The notes: generated by a model from the letters alone, not told the origin. Shown: positions 1 through 10,726, counted from the first letter of the stretch. The stretch is 64,000 nt of DNA from Nitrobacter sp. Nb-311A (GCF_000152905.1 NZ_CH672416.1:93398-157397), one strand, 5' to 3'. Program-made: numbers and translations.

Positions 1-1945
1 GCACATAGGTCGAATTCATGTTCCAGCGGTAGGTCTCGCTCGCAACGGTCTGGATCTTGCGCCAGTTGTCATCGCCCTTGAACACGTTGGCGTACTTCTT
101 TTTGAAGATTCTCGAGGTCACGTACTTCTTGATGAAGGCGTTGATCTCCTTCGAGGTCGGCCAGATGTCCTTCAGGTACACCGGCTTGCCGTCCTTGTCG
201 GTGCCCAGCGGCTCGCGGCTTAGATTCCTGGTCACCGAGCCCGCCAATGCATAGGCGACGACCAGCGGCGGGGAGGCGAGGTAATTCGCCTGCACGTCCG
301 GCGAAACCCGGCCCTCGAAATTACGGTTGCCGGACAGGACCGCGGCGGCGACGATACCGTTGTCGTTGACCGACTTTGAAATCTCCGGCGCCAGCGGCCC
401 GGAGTTGCCGATGCATGTGGTGCAGCCGAATCCGACCAGATTGAATCCCACCTTGTCGAGATCGAGCTGGAGCCCGGACGCCGCGAGATATTCGGCAACC
501 ACCTGGCTGCCCGGAGCCAGCGACGTTTTCACCCAGGGCTTCGCGGTCAGCCCCTTCGCTGCCGCCTTGCGCGCCAGCAGCCCGGCGGCCATCAGCACGC
601 TCGGATTGGATGTGTTGGTGCAAGAGGTGATTGCCGCGATCACCACGTCGCCATGTCCGAGATCAAAGTTGCGGCCCTCGACCGGGAAACGCGCCCCGGC
701 GTCGGTCTTCCGGTATTCGTCCACAAGCGCACCGGCGAAGCCGTCCGCGACCGCCGACAGCGCCTGCCGGCCCTCCGGTCGTTTCGGTCCCGCCAGCGAT
801 GGCGTCACCGTTCCAAGATCGAGCGTCAGCTTTTCGGTGAAGACCGGATCGGGCGAAGCGGCGCTGCGGAACAGGCCCTGCGCCTTGGCGTATTTCATCA
901 CCAGCGCGACACGGGCCGCCGTGCGGCCGGAGGTCTTGAGATAGTCGATGGTCGCCGCATCGACCGGAAAGAAGCCGCAGGTCGCGCCGTATTCCGGCGC
1001 CATGTTGGCGATGGTCGCCTTGTCCGCGACCGAGAGATGATCGAGGCCAGGTCCGTAGAACTCGACAAACTTACCGACGACGCCCTGCTTGCGCAGCATC
1101 TGGGTGACGGTGAGCACGAGGTCGGTGGCGGTGACACCTTCCTTGAGCGCGCCCTTGAGCTTGAATCCGACCACATCGGGCAGAAGCATCGACAGCGGCT
1201 GGCCCAGCATGGCGGCTTCCGCCTCAATACCGCCGACACCCCATCCCAACACGGCAAGACCGTTGACCATCGTTGTGTGGGAATCGGTGCCGAGCAGCGT
1301 ATCCGGATAAGCAACCTCGATGCTCGCGGTCTTTCTGCCGATCGTCAGCTTTTCCTTCCTCGTCCACACCGTCTGCGCCAGATATTCCAGATTGACCTGA
1401 TGACAGATGCCGGTGCCGGGCGGCACCACCGAGAAATTCGAGAATGCCTTCTGGCCCCATTTCAGGAACTCGTAGCGCTCCCGGTTCTGCCTGTATTCCT
1501 CCACCACGTTCTTGGCGAACGCCTTGTTGTCACCGAAGAAGTTCACGATCACGCTGTGGTCGATGACGAGATCGACCGGCACCAGCGGATTGATCTTCTC
1601 GGGCTTGCCGCCCAGATTTTGCATCGCATTGCGCATCGCCGCGAGATCGACCACCGCGGGGACGCCGGTGAAATCCTGCATCAATACGCGAGCTGGACGG
1701 AAAGCGATTTCGTGCTCGAGTCTGCGCTTCTTCAACCATTTGGCGAATGCGGCGATATTCTCCTTGGTCACCGAGCGGCCATCCTCGTTGCGCAGCAGAT
1801 TCTCCAAAAGAACCTTCATGGAATAGGGCAGCCGGGAGATGCCTTTGAGACCGTTTTTTTCCGCAGCCGGCAGACTGTAATAAGCATAGGTCTTGCCGCC
1901 GACTTTGAAGGTTTTCAGACATCTGTAGCTATCGAGCGAAGCCAT
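1..1945 (-). CDS. acnA: Aconitate hydratase, 5' part (runs off the window)
   Basis: Monomeric aconitase of the AcnA/IRP1 type, which isomerises citrate to isocitrate in the TCA cycle. About 648 of an expected ~900 residues are visible; the C-terminal swivel domain lies beyond base 1. The frame is open from the ATG at 1945 to the edge. The N-terminus starts MASLDSYRC. Cluster cysteines are visible as SCTNTSNP (Cys near residue 441) and GCTTCIGN (Cys near 507 and 510), close to the E. coli AcnA spacing. The last residues in the window read NSTYV, the family's conserved motif just before QNPPYF. It is transcribed away from ccmA, and the intergenic region holds a perfect CtrA-type box (2001-2016). 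Confidence 0.97.
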   Translation of the reverse strand, partial: MASLDSYRCLKTFKVGGKTYAYYSLPAAEKNGLKGISRLPYSMKVLLENLLRNEDGRSVTKENIAAFAKWLKKRRLEHEIAFRPARVLMQDFTGVPAVVDLAAMRNAMQNLGGKPEKINPLVPVDLVIDHSVIVNFFGDNKAFAKNVVEEYRQNRERYEFLKWGQKAFSNFSVVPPGTGICHQVNLEYLAQTVWTRKEKLTIGRKTASIEVAYPDTLLGTDSHTTMVNGLAVLGWGVGGIEAEAAMLGQPLSMLLPDVVGFKLKGALKEGVTATDLVLTVTQMLRKQGVVGKFVEFYGPGLDHLSVADKATIANMAPEYGATCGFFPVDAATIDYLKTSGRTAARVALVMKYAKAQGLFRSAASPDPVFTEKLTLDLGTVTPSLAGPKRPEGRQALSAVADGFAGALVDEYRKTDAGARFPVEGRNFDLGHGDVVIAAITSCTNTSNPSVLMAAGLLARKAAAKGLTAKPWVKTSLAPGSQVVAEYLAASGLQLDLDKVGFNLVGFGCTTCIGNSGPLAPEISKSVNDNGIVAAAVLSGNRNFEGRVSPDVQANYLASPPLVVAYALAGSVTRNLSREPLGTDKDGKPVYLKDIWPTSKEINAFIKKYVTSRIFKKKYANVFKGDDNWRKIQTVASETYRWNMNSTYV

Positions 1946-2000
1946 GTGGAGAATCCCGATTCAAAAAGTCTGGGGTACCGGCCGGTGAACCGTTAAGGTA

Positions 2001-2016
2001 TTAAGGCACCGTTAAC
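2001..2016. promoter_or_regulatory. CtrA-type binding box (perfect match)
   Basis: TTAA-GGCACCG-TTAAC matches the alphaproteobacterial CtrA consensus TTAA-N7-TTAAC at every defined base. It lies 56 bp upstream of the acnA start codon and 157 bp upstream of ccmA, so it could serve acnA. A further TTAA lies just before it at 1993-1996. Binding is inferred from sequence only. Confidence 0.4.
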
Positions 2017-2172
2017 ACACCGAATCCCCGGGGTTTCGTTGCGGCGCATTTTATGCTGCATCAAGTTCCAGGTTTTATAGAGTCTTTCCAGATCATCCGC
2101 CACGTCCGCAGTGCCTGTGCCCCGCCTTTCAGCCCTACACGGAAACGCGGCCGTTCCGCGAACAGGACCATC

Positions 2173-2775
2173 ATGAGACTTTCAGGGAACGGTTTGCGGT
2201 GCGTTAGGGGAGGCCGGGAGGTATTTTCCGGCCTTGATGTGACAGCGGAGTCGGGTCACGCGGTGGCGATCGTCGGCCCCAACGGCGCGGGGAAAACGTC
2301 CCTGCTGCGTCTGCTGGCCGGCCTGTTGGCGATGGCGGGCGGATCGATCGGACTTGAAGGCGGCGATCCCGAATTGACGCTGCCCGAGCAGGCACATTAC
2401 CTGGGCCATCGCGACGCTTTGAAACCTGCACTCACCGTCAGCGAGAACCTGTCTTTCTGGCGGAACTTCCTCGGCGGCGGAAAGCCGGGCGAATCGGATG
2501 CGCTCGCAGCGGTCGGGCTTGATCGTGTCGCACATCTGCCGGCGGCCTATCTCTCGGCGGGGCAGCGGCGGCGGCTGTCGATCGCACGGCTTCTGGCGGT
2601 CAAGCGTCCGGTCTGGCTGCTGGACGAACCAACATCGGCCCTCGACATCACCGGCCAGGCCGCCTTCGCCGCCATCATGACCGGCCATCTCGCGGGCGGT
2701 GGCATCATCCTGGCGGCAACCCATACGCCGCTCGGCATTGCCGTGCAGGAACTGCGGATCGGAGGCGCGGCGTGA
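2173..2775 (+). CDS. ccmA: Heme exporter ATP-binding protein CcmA
   Basis: ATPase of the CcmABCD complex, which releases holo-CcmE during System I cytochrome c maturation at the cytoplasmic membrane. The product has 200 residues, normal for the family. Walker A is GPNGAGKT (residues 35-42), the ABC signature is LSAGQ, and Walker B runs into [10 protein letters not shown]. The frame is open further upstream to 2053, but the ATG at 2173 gives the family-typical N-terminus MRLSGNGL. It is first in ccmABCDG; a palindromic repeat separates it from ccmB. Confidence 0.95.
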   Translation: MRLSGNGLRCVRGGREVFSGLDVTAESGHAVAIVGPNGAGKTSLLRLLAGLLAMAGGSIGLEGGDPELTLPEQAHYLGHRDALKPALTVSENLSFWRNFLGGGKPGESDALAAVGLDRVAHLPAAYLSAGQRRRLSIARLLAVKRPVWLLDEPTSALDITGQAAFAAIMTGHLAGGGIILAATHTPLGIAVQELRIGGAA

Positions 2776-2810
2776 AGAGCTTGAGCAGGGTCGTTCAGCG
2801 GGGACTCCTG

Positions 2811-2943
2811 CCCTCTCCCCTTGTGGGAGAGGGTGCCGGAGCGAAGCGGAGGCGGGTGAGGGGTCAAGCATCGCGTTTCGGATCGACCCCTCACCCGGTT
2901 TCTCGCCACGCTCGAAACCACCCTCTCCCACAAGGGGAGAGGG
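2811..2943. repeat. Intergenic palindromic element between ccmA and ccmB
   Basis: The outer arms are a perfect 25-bp inverted repeat (2811-2835 and 2919-2943, beginning CCCTCTCCCCTTGTGGG). A second perfect 13-bp pair lies inside (2853-2865 and 2885-2897, CGGGTGAGGGGTC). This looks like the REP/RIME-like element scattered through Bradyrhizobiaceae genomes. It sits inside an operon and would form a long hairpin in the ccmAB transcript, which could attenuate or stabilise it. A related element is inside the gene at 7002-7898. Confidence 0.9.
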
Positions 2944-2968
2944 AACGAAAGCAAGGGAGGCCTTGCCG

Positions 2969-3637
2969 ATGACCGCCCTCGCCGCGCTGATCCGCCGGGA
3001 TGTTCGCGTCGCGCTGCGCGTCGGCGGCGGCGCTCTGATCGGCGTGCTGTTTTTCCTCATCGTCGTGGTGCTGATGCCGTTCGCGGTCGGCCCCGACCTC
3101 GCGCTTCTGAAAAAACTCGGCCCCGCCATTCTCTGGCTCGGCGCGCTGCTCGCAAGCCTGCTGACGCTCGATCGGCTGTTCACCGCCGATCATGAGGACG
3201 GCTCGCTCGACCTGATCGTCATGGGCCGAACGCCGCTGGAACTGGCTTGCGCCGCGAAGGCGCTGGCGCACTGGCTGGCGGTAGGGCTGCCGCTGGTAGC
3301 CGCAACGCCGATCCTGGGACTTCTGCTCAACCTTGACGCCATCGCGACCGGCGCCGTAGCGCTGACGCTTCTTGCAGGAACGCCCGCGCTCACTTTCACC
3401 GGAATGATCGGCGCCGCGCTCGCGGTCGTCCTGCGTCGCGGCGGTCTGCTGCTCTCGGTGCTGGTCCTTCCATTGTCGATTCCGGTGCTGATCTTCGGGG
3501 TCGCCGCCTCCAACGCGGCGGTGTCCGGCCCCTCGCCGTTCGGCACGCCGTTCTCGATTCTGTGCGCGCTGTCGCTGGCGAGTCTTGTGATCGGCCCTTT
3601 TGCCGCCGCCGCCAGTCTCCGGCACGGGTTGGATTGA
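2969..3637 (+). CDS. ccmB: Heme exporter permease CcmB
   Basis: Integral membrane subunit of the CcmABCD ABC-type complex for cytochrome c maturation. The product has 222 residues, the usual CcmB length, with about six hydrophobic segments. It begins MTALAALIRRDVRVALRVGGG and has the family-typical GALLASLLTLDRLF stretch near residue 65. The frame is open upstream through the palindromic repeat, but the ATG at 2969 is preceded by an AAGGGAGG ribosome site and gives the canonical start. Confidence 0.95.
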   Translation: MTALAALIRRDVRVALRVGGGALIGVLFFLIVVVLMPFAVGPDLALLKKLGPAILWLGALLASLLTLDRLFTADHEDGSLDLIVMGRTPLELACAAKALAHWLAVGLPLVAATPILGLLLNLDAIATGAVALTLLAGTPALTFTGMIGAALAVVLRRGGLLLSVLVLPLSIPVLIFGVAASNAAVSGPSPFGTPFSILCALSLASLVIGPFAAAASLRHGLD

Positions 3638-3741
3638 GGCCCAATTGAGGCCCAACATGCAGCCAATCAATTTTTGCTCAAGGACGAAACCGGACGCAAA
3701 TCCGCATTGCCTGGCGTAGCTCCGGCGACTATCAGTGAGCC

Positions 3742-4473
3742 ATGACCCTGATTGATCTTGCCAACCCGTCCCGGTTTCTTACCCTTGCCGGCCGGATTCT
3801 GCCGTGGCTCGTGGCCGTGACCGCGCTTGTGCTAGCGATCGGCCTGTACCAGTCCGCCATCGCGCCCGACGACTACCAGCAGGGCGCGACCGTGAAAATC
3901 ATGTTCATCCACGTTCCGAATGCATGGCTGTCGATGTTCGTGTGGGGCGTGATGAGCGTCGCCGCGCTGGGCACGCTGGTGTGGCGGCATCCGCTGGCCG
4001 ACGTCGCGGCCAAGACTGCCGCTCCGATCGGCGCAGCCTTCACATTTCTTGCCCTTTTGACCGGATCACTGTGGGGCCGACCGATGTGGGGCACCTATTG
4101 GGAGTGGGATGCGCGGCTGACCTCGGTGCTGATCCTGTTCCTGATGTATCTCGGCCTGATGGCGCTGTGGCGCGCGGTCGAGGACCCCTCACGCGCCGCG
4201 CGCGCCGCGGCGGTGCTGACGCTGGTCGGCTCTGTCAACATTCCGATCATCAAGTTCTCGGTCGATTGGTGGAATACGTTGCATCAGCCGGCTTCGGTGG
4301 TGCGCATGGGCGGCTCGACGCTCGACCGCGCCTTCCTCATTCCCCTCCTTGTGATGGCGATCGGATTCACCCTGCTGTTCCTGACGCTGCATATCGCGGC
4401 GATGCGGAATGAAATCCTGCGCCGGCGCGTACGCACCTTGCAGATGCTGCAAGCCAGCAAGTCGGCGGCGTGA
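3742..4473 (+). CDS. ccmC: Heme-handling protein CcmC
   Basis: Six-helix membrane protein that loads heme onto CcmE. The product has 243 residues. The tryptophan-rich heme-handling segment is [13 protein letters not shown] (residues 111-123). Candidate heme-ligand histidines flank it at FIHVP (H57) and LHQPAS (H181). It lies 104 bp after ccmB and its stop overlaps the ccmD start by 4 bp, which supports translational coupling. Confidence 0.96.
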   Translation: MTLIDLANPSRFLTLAGRILPWLVAVTALVLAIGLYQSAIAPDDYQQGATVKIMFIHVPNAWLSMFVWGVMSVAALGTLVWRHPLADVAAKTAAPIGAAFTFLALLTGSLWGRPMWGTYWEWDARLTSVLILFLMYLGLMALWRAVEDPSRAARAAAVLTLVGSVNIPIIKFSVDWWNTLHQPASVVRMGGSTLDRAFLIPLLVMAIGFTLLFLTLHIAAMRNEILRRRVRTLQMLQASKSAA

Positions 4474-4658
4474 CGACCATGACGCTCGGTCCCTATGCCG
4501 CGTTCATCGTGACGTCCTATGTATCTGTCGCAGCCGTGGTTGCGGCGCTCATTCTCTGGGTGATCATGGATTACCGCCGTCAGAGGGCGCGCCTGCGCGG
4601 CCTTGAAGCTGCGGGCGCCATCCGGCGTTCGGGGCGCAGCGCGGCGGACGTGCAATGA
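4470..4658 (+). CDS. ccmD: Small heme exporter subunit CcmD
   Basis: Single-span membrane protein that stabilises the CcmABC complex and helps release holo-CcmE. The product has 62 residues: a short periplasmic N-terminus ([12 protein letters not shown]), one transmembrane helix ([16 protein letters not shown]), and a basic cytoplasmic tail beginning [11 protein letters not shown]. It starts inside the ccmC stop (4-bp overlap) and its own stop overlaps ccmG by 4 bp. An internal ATG at 4479 is an alternative start. Confidence 0.92.
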   Translation: MTTMTLGPYAAFIVTSYVSVAAVVAALILWVIMDYRRQRARLRGLEAAGAIRRSGRSAADVQ

Positions 4659-5248
4659 CCGACCCCGCAATTCCGTCAGGTACACCGAAACGACGCTGGC
4701 TGATGGCGCTGCCGCTCGTGATCTTCGCCGCGCTGGCGCTCCTGTTCTGGTTTCGCCTCGGCGACAGCGACATTTCGCGAATCCCCTCGGCGCTGATCGG
4801 CCGTGCCGCGCCCAAAACGACGCTACCGCCGCTACCCGGCCTTATGGCGGACGGCAAGCCGACGCCGGGGATCGACCCCGCGACCTTCATGGGCAAGGTC
4901 AGTCTGGTCAATGTCTGGGCGTCCTGGTGCGTCCCCTGTCATAGCGAGGCGCCACTGTTGACCGAGTTCGCCAAGGACCAGCGCGTGCAATTCGTTGGCA
5001 TCAACTACAAGGACGCCCCCGACAACGCCCGCCGCTTTCTCGGGCGCTACGGCAATCCCTTCGACGTCGTCGGCGTCGACAGCAATGGCCGGGCCTCGAT
5101 CGAATGGGGTGTCTACGGCGTGCCCGAGACTTTCGTGGTCGCACGCGATGGGACCATCGCCTACAAGCTGGTCGGGGAAATCACGTCACAAAACATCGAA
5201 GCGGTGCTGAAGCCGGAAATCGAAAAGGCCCTGAAAGCGGGTTCTTGA
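4655..5248 (+). CDS. ccmG: Thiol:disulfide interchange protein CcmG/DsbE
   Basis: Membrane-anchored periplasmic thioredoxin-like reductase that keeps apocytochrome c CXXCH cysteines reduced for heme ligation. The product has 197 residues: an N-terminal anchor (residues 16-33), active site WCVPC (91-95), and the conserved cis-proline region [11 protein letters not shown], where the GVP motif is diagnostic of DsbE. It is the last gene of ccmABCDG. The remaining ccm genes (ccmE, F, H, I) are not in this window. Confidence 0.95.
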   Translation: MTDPAIPSGTPKRRWLMALPLVIFAALALLFWFRLGDSDISRIPSALIGRAAPKTTLPPLPGLMADGKPTPGIDPATFMGKVSLVNVWASWCVPCHSEAPLLTEFAKDQRVQFVGINYKDAPDNARRFLGRYGNPFDVVGVDSNGRASIEWGVYGVPETFVVARDGTIAYKLVGEITSQNIEAVLKPEIEKALKAGS

Positions 5249-5293
5249 TCCGGCACTGCTCGTCGTTTTGGTCAACTTATGGACAAGTGATGA

Positions 5294-5896
5294 TCAGCCT
5301 TTGCTGATGTCCCCTTCGCTCGCATCGCTGGCCTCGAGCGTGGCGGGTTCGAGATGATAGCGTTTGGTCAGCGGCATCTGCATCATCGCGAAGATCATGG
5401 TGAGCGGGACCGCCCCGAAAACCTTGAAGTTGACCCAGAAATCCGTGCTCTGGGTGCGCCAGATGATCTCGTTCAGGACGGCCATCGCGAAAAAGAACAG
5501 CGCCCAGCGCAGCGTCAACAGCCGCCAGCCGCGCGGCGTCAGGTTGAACACCTGATCGAACATGATCGCGATGAAGGAGCGGCCGAACAGCAATCCGCCG
5601 CCGAGCACCGCCGCGAACAGGGCGTAGATGATTGTGGGCTTTACCTTGATGAAGGTCTCGTCATGCAGCACGAGGGTCAGCGTGCCGAACACGATGACGA
5701 TGACTCCCGTCACCAGCGCCATCAGCGGGATATGCCGCGTCACCGCATAGGACACGACCATCGCCGCCATGATCGCCACCATGAACGCAGCCGTTGCAAC
5801 GAACAGGCCAAACTTCGCATTGGCGGCGAAGAATACCAGCAGCGGACCCAGTTCGGTCGCGAGCTTGAAGAACGGGTGCGGTTGCTTCTTGTCCAT
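5294..5896 (-). CDS. ispZ: Septation protein A (YciB/IspZ family)
   Basis: Inner-membrane protein of the YciB family, linked to intracellular septation and envelope integrity. The product has 200 residues with about five membrane segments. Family hallmarks are the N-terminal [13 protein letters not shown], the central [17 protein letters not shown], and [20 protein letters not shown] near the C-terminus. Its ATG lies 2 bp after the ftsY stop, so the two are co-transcribed. It converges on ccmG with 45 bp between the stops and no clear terminator. Confidence 0.95.
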   Translation of the reverse strand: MDKKQPHPFFKLATELGPLLVFFAANAKFGLFVATAAFMVAIMAAMVVSYAVTRHIPLMALVTGVIVIVFGTLTLVLHDETFIKVKPTIIYALFAAVLGGGLLFGRSFIAIMFDQVFNLTPRGWRLLTLRWALFFFAMAVLNEIIWRTQSTDFWVNFKVFGAVPLTMIFAMMQMPLTKRYHLEPATLEASDASEGDISKG

Positions 5897-5898
5897 CG

Positions 5899-6846
5899 TC
5901 AGCCTTCGATCCCCGCCACCGCCCGCGCGAAATCGCGTGCGGTGAATGGCGCGAGGTCGTCCACCCCCTCGCCCACCCCAATGAAATGCACGGGCAGTTT
6001 ATGCTTCTCCGCGAGCGCCACCAGAATGCCGCCGCGCGCCGTACCGTCCAGCTTGGTCATCACGAGCCCGGTGACGCCGGCGGTGCGATGAAACGCCTCG
6101 ACCTGCGACAGCGCATTCTGTCCGACGGTGGCGTCGAGCACGAGCAGCACGACATGCGGAGCCGCCGCATCGACCCTGCGGATGACGCGAACCATCTTTT
6201 CCAGTTCGTTCATCAATTCCGCCTTGTTCTGCAGGCGGCCCGCGGTGTCGATCAGCAGCACATCGCGCTTCTCGTTCCGCGCCGCAGTCAGCGCGTTGAA
6301 CGCAAGACTGGCCGAATCCGACCCTTGCTCGCCCGCGATGACCGGCGATCCGGTGCGTTCGCCCCAAACCTTCAATTGCTCGATCGCCGCAGCCCGGAAC
6401 GTATCGCCGGCCGCCATCATCACCTTGCGGCCCTCCGCGGACAGTTTCGCCGCAAGCTTGCCGATGGTCGTTGTCTTGCCGGACCCGTTGACACCGACCA
6501 CCAGAATAACGAAGGGCGTGAATGTTCCGTCGATGACCAGCGGCCTCGCCACCGGCGCGAGGACTTTTTCCACTTCGGTGGCGACGACCGCCTTCACCTC
6601 GTCCGCGGAGATCGCCTTGTCGTAGCGGCCCTCGCCGACCGCCTCCGCGATGCGTTCGGCGACCGCGGCTCCAAGATCGGCGCGCAGCAGGACGTCCTCG
6701 ATATCATCGAGCATGGCGCGGTCGAGCTTGCGCTTGGTAACGAGATCGGCCACCGCGGTCCCAAGCGACGTCGAAGTCCGCTTGAGGCCGCCGGACAGTC
6801 TACGCCACCAGCTTTGTTTCGGTTTATCCTCGGTGCTGTCGTTCAT
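5899..6846 (-). CDS. ftsY: Signal recognition particle receptor FtsY
   Basis: SRP receptor GTPase that docks ribosome-nascent chains with SRP at the membrane. The product has 315 residues: helical N domain (about 25-100) and NG GTPase domain with G1 GVNGSGKTT (118-126), DTFRAAA, DTAGR and TKLDG motifs, ending with a [12 protein letters not shown] segment. The acidic N-terminal A domain is very short compared with E. coli, as is common in alphaproteobacteria. It is followed directly by the septation gene. Confidence 0.97.
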   Translation of the reverse strand: MNDSTEDKPKQSWWRRLSGGLKRTSTSLGTAVADLVTKRKLDRAMLDDIEDVLLRADLGAAVAERIAEAVGEGRYDKAISADEVKAVVATEVEKVLAPVARPLVIDGTFTPFVILVVGVNGSGKTTTIGKLAAKLSAEGRKVMMAAGDTFRAAAIEQLKVWGERTGSPVIAGEQGSDSASLAFNALTAARNEKRDVLLIDTAGRLQNKAELMNELEKMVRVIRRVDAAAPHVVLLVLDATVGQNALSQVEAFHRTAGVTGLVMTKLDGTARGGILVALAEKHKLPVHFIGVGEGVDDLAPFTARDFARAVAGIEG

Positions 6847-7001
6847 TGGGGAGGTGTGTTAGCCGTTTCGGCCTGCGAGCGAAAGGGTTGACTGCACGAT
6901 CCTCCCATAGGACTGGTGCGCAGAGATGAGCGACTTTCGGATTCGGACAATGTGATGCCCCTACAAAATGTGATGCGGCGATAACCAGAAATAAAGTGAC
7001 C

Positions 7002-7898
7002 ATGAACACGGCCCAGCCAACGCCGGAGGAAATCCAGGCCCGCGTGCTCCACCGCGACGGGTTGATGCTGGTGATCGACAAGCCGGCGGGCATCGCCGTC
7101 CATCGCGGCCCCAAGGGCGGCGCCAATCTCGAAGCCTCGTTCGACGCGCTGCGGTTCGGCCTGCCGCGGCCGCCGGTGCTGGCCCATCGGCTGGACCGCG
7201 ACACCTCGGGTTGTCTGGTGCTCGGACGCCACCGCAAGGCGACGGCCTCGCTCGGTCTGCTGTTCAAGCACGGCAAGATTTCAAAGACCTACTGGGCCGT
7301 GGTCGAAGGCGGTCCGACAGATGACGAGGGCACCATCGACATTCCGCTCGGGCGGATGAACGAAGAACGCGGCTGGTGGCAGAAGCCGGATCCGAACGGG
7401 TTGCCGTCGATCACGACATGGAAAGTGCTGGGGCGCGGCGTCCTCACTGCGGCCGGCGATCACTTCTCCCCTTCCCGTTGCGGGGAAGGGCCGGGAGTGG
7501 GGGCCAATGGTTTCGACATCCCAACAAATCACCCCCCTCCCCAACCCTCCCCCACAAGGGAGGAGGGAGCAGAAATACCGCCGAGCGATATTGACCGAAC
7601 AACATTATTGACCTGGCTCGCACTGGAGCCGATGACCGGCCGTACCCATCAACTGCGCGTCCATTGCGCGGCGATGGGCTGGCCGATCGTCGGCGACAGC
7701 ATCTACGGAACGCAGGCAAGTTTACGCCGCCTGCGAAACGAACAATACATCCCGCGTCTCGACGATCCGGGCCTGCATCTGCATGCGCGTGAAATCGCGG
7801 TTCCGCTGTCGAGGAACAAGCCGCCCGTCGTGGTCGCCGCGCCCGCGCCCGCGCATTTGCACGCGATGCTCAAAGCATGCGGTTGGGATGGGAAGTGA
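7002..7898 (+). CDS. RluA-family pseudouridine synthase with an in-frame repeat insertion
   Basis: Isomerises uridine to pseudouridine in rRNA or tRNA; the exact target cannot be read from sequence. The product has 298 residues. Motif II is HRLDRDTSG (62-70) with D65 as the catalytic aspartate. Motif III appears as GRTHQLRVHCAAMGWPIVGD (213-232). Residues about 152-197 are a Pro/Gly-rich stretch (SPSRCGEGPGVG, HPPPQPSPTREEG) that has no place in the family fold and corresponds exactly to a palindromic DNA repeat. Without it the protein would be about 250 residues, normal for the short RluA group. A GTG at 6996 is an alternative start. Confidence 0.9.
   Translation: MNTAQPTPEEIQARVLHRDGLMLVIDKPAGIAVHRGPKGGANLEASFDALRFGLPRPPVLAHRLDRDTSGCLVLGRHRKATASLGLLFKHGKISKTYWAVVEGGPTDDEGTIDIPLGRMNEERGWWQKPDPNGLPSITTWKVLGRGVLTAAGDHFSPSRCGEGPGVGANGFDIPTNHPPPQPSPTREEGAEIPPSDIDRTTLLTWLALEPMTGRTHQLRVHCAAMGWPIVGDSIYGTQASLRRLRNEQYIPRLDDPGLHLHAREIAVPLSRNKPPVVVAAPAPAHLHAMLKACGWDGK
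7465..7569. repeat. Palindromic element inserted in frame within a coding sequence
   Basis: Two hairpin-forming ends, CCCTTCCCGTTGCGGGGAAGGG on the left and CCCTCCCCCACAAGGGAGGAGGG on the right, bracket G-rich and C-rich inner arms (about 7484-7504 and 7530-7547). The layout resembles the element between ccmA and ccmB. It is translated as part of the pseudouridine synthase without frameshift or stop. Borders are approximate because no target duplication is obvious. Confidence 0.8.
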
Positions 7899-8195
7899 CC
7901 CAAGAGATGGGGACGACCGGCTCCCGACAGGAGCGCAGCGCCCGGCAGGATGGCTCCACGGGATCGGTTCGCGGGCGAAACCACGACAATTCACCTTGAA
8001 TCCGCCGCGTTCCTGCTTCATATGATAGCCGACCTTGCGAAGCTATCAGGTCACTGCGAGCCGCGTGTTCTGAGCCCGTTCGACGGTTTCTGGCTTGCCA
8101 CTTCAGCTAAAGTCAATAGACGCCCCAAACACGCGGGTGTCCACAGACACCACTGGCACGTTCCGGCTGATGTGGCCGGGGCGCCCAGTCGCATA

Positions 8196-9635
<1,440 letters not shown>

Positions 9636-9870
9636 CGTTTGCCATCCACTTGCGGCACGTCGAAAGGCGAAAGTCGATCCAGAATCGTTGCAGGGACTCC
9701 TGCCGGACGGATGCAAATGCTAGGATGGGACAGCCAGAGCAAGCAAGGAAGCAGCGTTTCCGCGCACCTCCAGCTCAAAAACATTGGAATCGATCGCATT
9801 CATGATTTTGGATCGCTCCGATCCATCATCATCGTGATCTCATGAACCGCCACTCGATCCGGAGAACCTT

Positions 9871-10152
9871 ATGGCGAAAGAAGAACTGATCCAGTTCGAA
9901 GGACTGGTCACCGAAATCCTGCCCGACGCCCGGTATCGGGTGCAACTCGATGCCGGGCACGAAATCGTTGCCTATACGGCCGGCAAGATGAAAAAGAATC
10001 GGATCAAGACGTTGGCCGGCGACCGCGTCACCATTGAGATGTCTCCTTACGATCTGGAAAAGGGCCGCCTGATCTTCCGGCACAAGGACGAGCGCCCCGG
10101 TGGTCCGCCGCGTGGCGCCCCGCCGCGCGGGGGTCAGTTTCGCCGCCGATAG
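9871..10152 (+). CDS. infA: Translation initiation factor IF-1, C-terminally extended form
   Basis: OB-fold factor that binds the ribosomal A site during initiation. The product has 93 residues. The first ~71 match IF-1 ([22 protein letters not shown], then [23 protein letters not shown]). A further ~20 residues form an Arg/Gly/Pro-rich tail ([17 protein letters not shown]) absent from classical 72-residue IF-1. This fits the second, extended infA copy found in many alphaproteobacteria. A GGAG ribosome site lies 9 bases before the ATG. Confidence 0.92.
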   Translation: MAKEELIQFEGLVTEILPDARYRVQLDAGHEIVAYTAGKMKKNRIKTLAGDRVTIEMSPYDLEKGRLIFRHKDERPGGPPRGAPPRGGQFRRR

Positions 10153-10405
10153 CTCCTTTCAGCTTGGAGAGGACCGCTCGCCGATAGGGACCCCAAGCCC
10201 GGCGAACTTCACCTTAAAAAATCCTGCACGTTAGGATTGTTTCGGGGCTTACCTTCGAATAATATAGGGTTAGCGATTTTCGGCCGGACGACATTAGCTA
10301 CCACCGGTACAGCCGGTTTAGACGCTGACGACCCTTCCAAAAATCCAATCTCACCAGCCCGCCAAACGCGGGCTTCGACATACGTACTTGATAAAGGGAC
10401 TACCC

Positions 10406-10618
10406 GTGAGCATGGGAACCGTGAAGTGGTTTAACGCAACCAAGGGCTACGGCTTCATTCAACCTGACGATGGCGGCAACGACGTGTTCGTTCACATCAG
10501 CGCGGTTGAGCGGGCCGGGCTCGGAACGCTGCGTGAAGGACAGAAGATCAGCTACGAAATCGTCGCTGATCGCCGTTCTGGAAAATCTTCAGCCGACAAT
10601 CTTCGCGCGGCTGGCTAA
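10406..10618 (+). CDS. Cold-shock protein, CspA family
   Basis: Single-stranded nucleic-acid-binding RNA chaperone of the CspA family, 70 residues, with RNP1 KGYGFIQ and RNP2 VFVHIS. I prefer the GTG at 10406 (product starting M-S-MGTVKWF) because an AAAGGGA ribosome site lies 7 bases before it; the ATG at 10412 is the alternative. The 253-bp gap back to infA leaves room for the long 5' leader typical of cold-shock mRNAs. A strong hairpin terminator follows. Confidence 0.95.
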   Translation: MSMGTVKWFNATKGYGFIQPDDGGNDVFVHISAVERAGLGTLREGQKISYEIVADRRSGKSSADNLRAAG

Positions 10619-10660
10619 GCAGCGCGCGTCTACGTCCTGTTGATAAAGATCACATCGAAA

Positions 10661-10696
10661 GAAAGGCCGCGTCCTCAGCGCGGCCTTTCTTGTTTT
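10661..10696 (+). terminator. Rho-independent terminator after the cold-shock gene
   Basis: An 11-bp perfect stem GAAAGGCCGCG / CGCGGCCTTTC (10661-10671 and 10679-10689) with a 7-base loop is followed by the T-rich run TTGTTTT. Confidence 0.9.
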
Positions 10697-10726
10697 ATGA
10701 CGATATCTTGAAGTGTTCACGCAACC

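Noticed and set aside
653-1996. Long open frame antisense to aconitase
   Set aside because: High-GC shadow of the acnA reading frame; rich in Arg, His and Asp with no family pattern, while the minus-strand frame has complete aconitase motifs.
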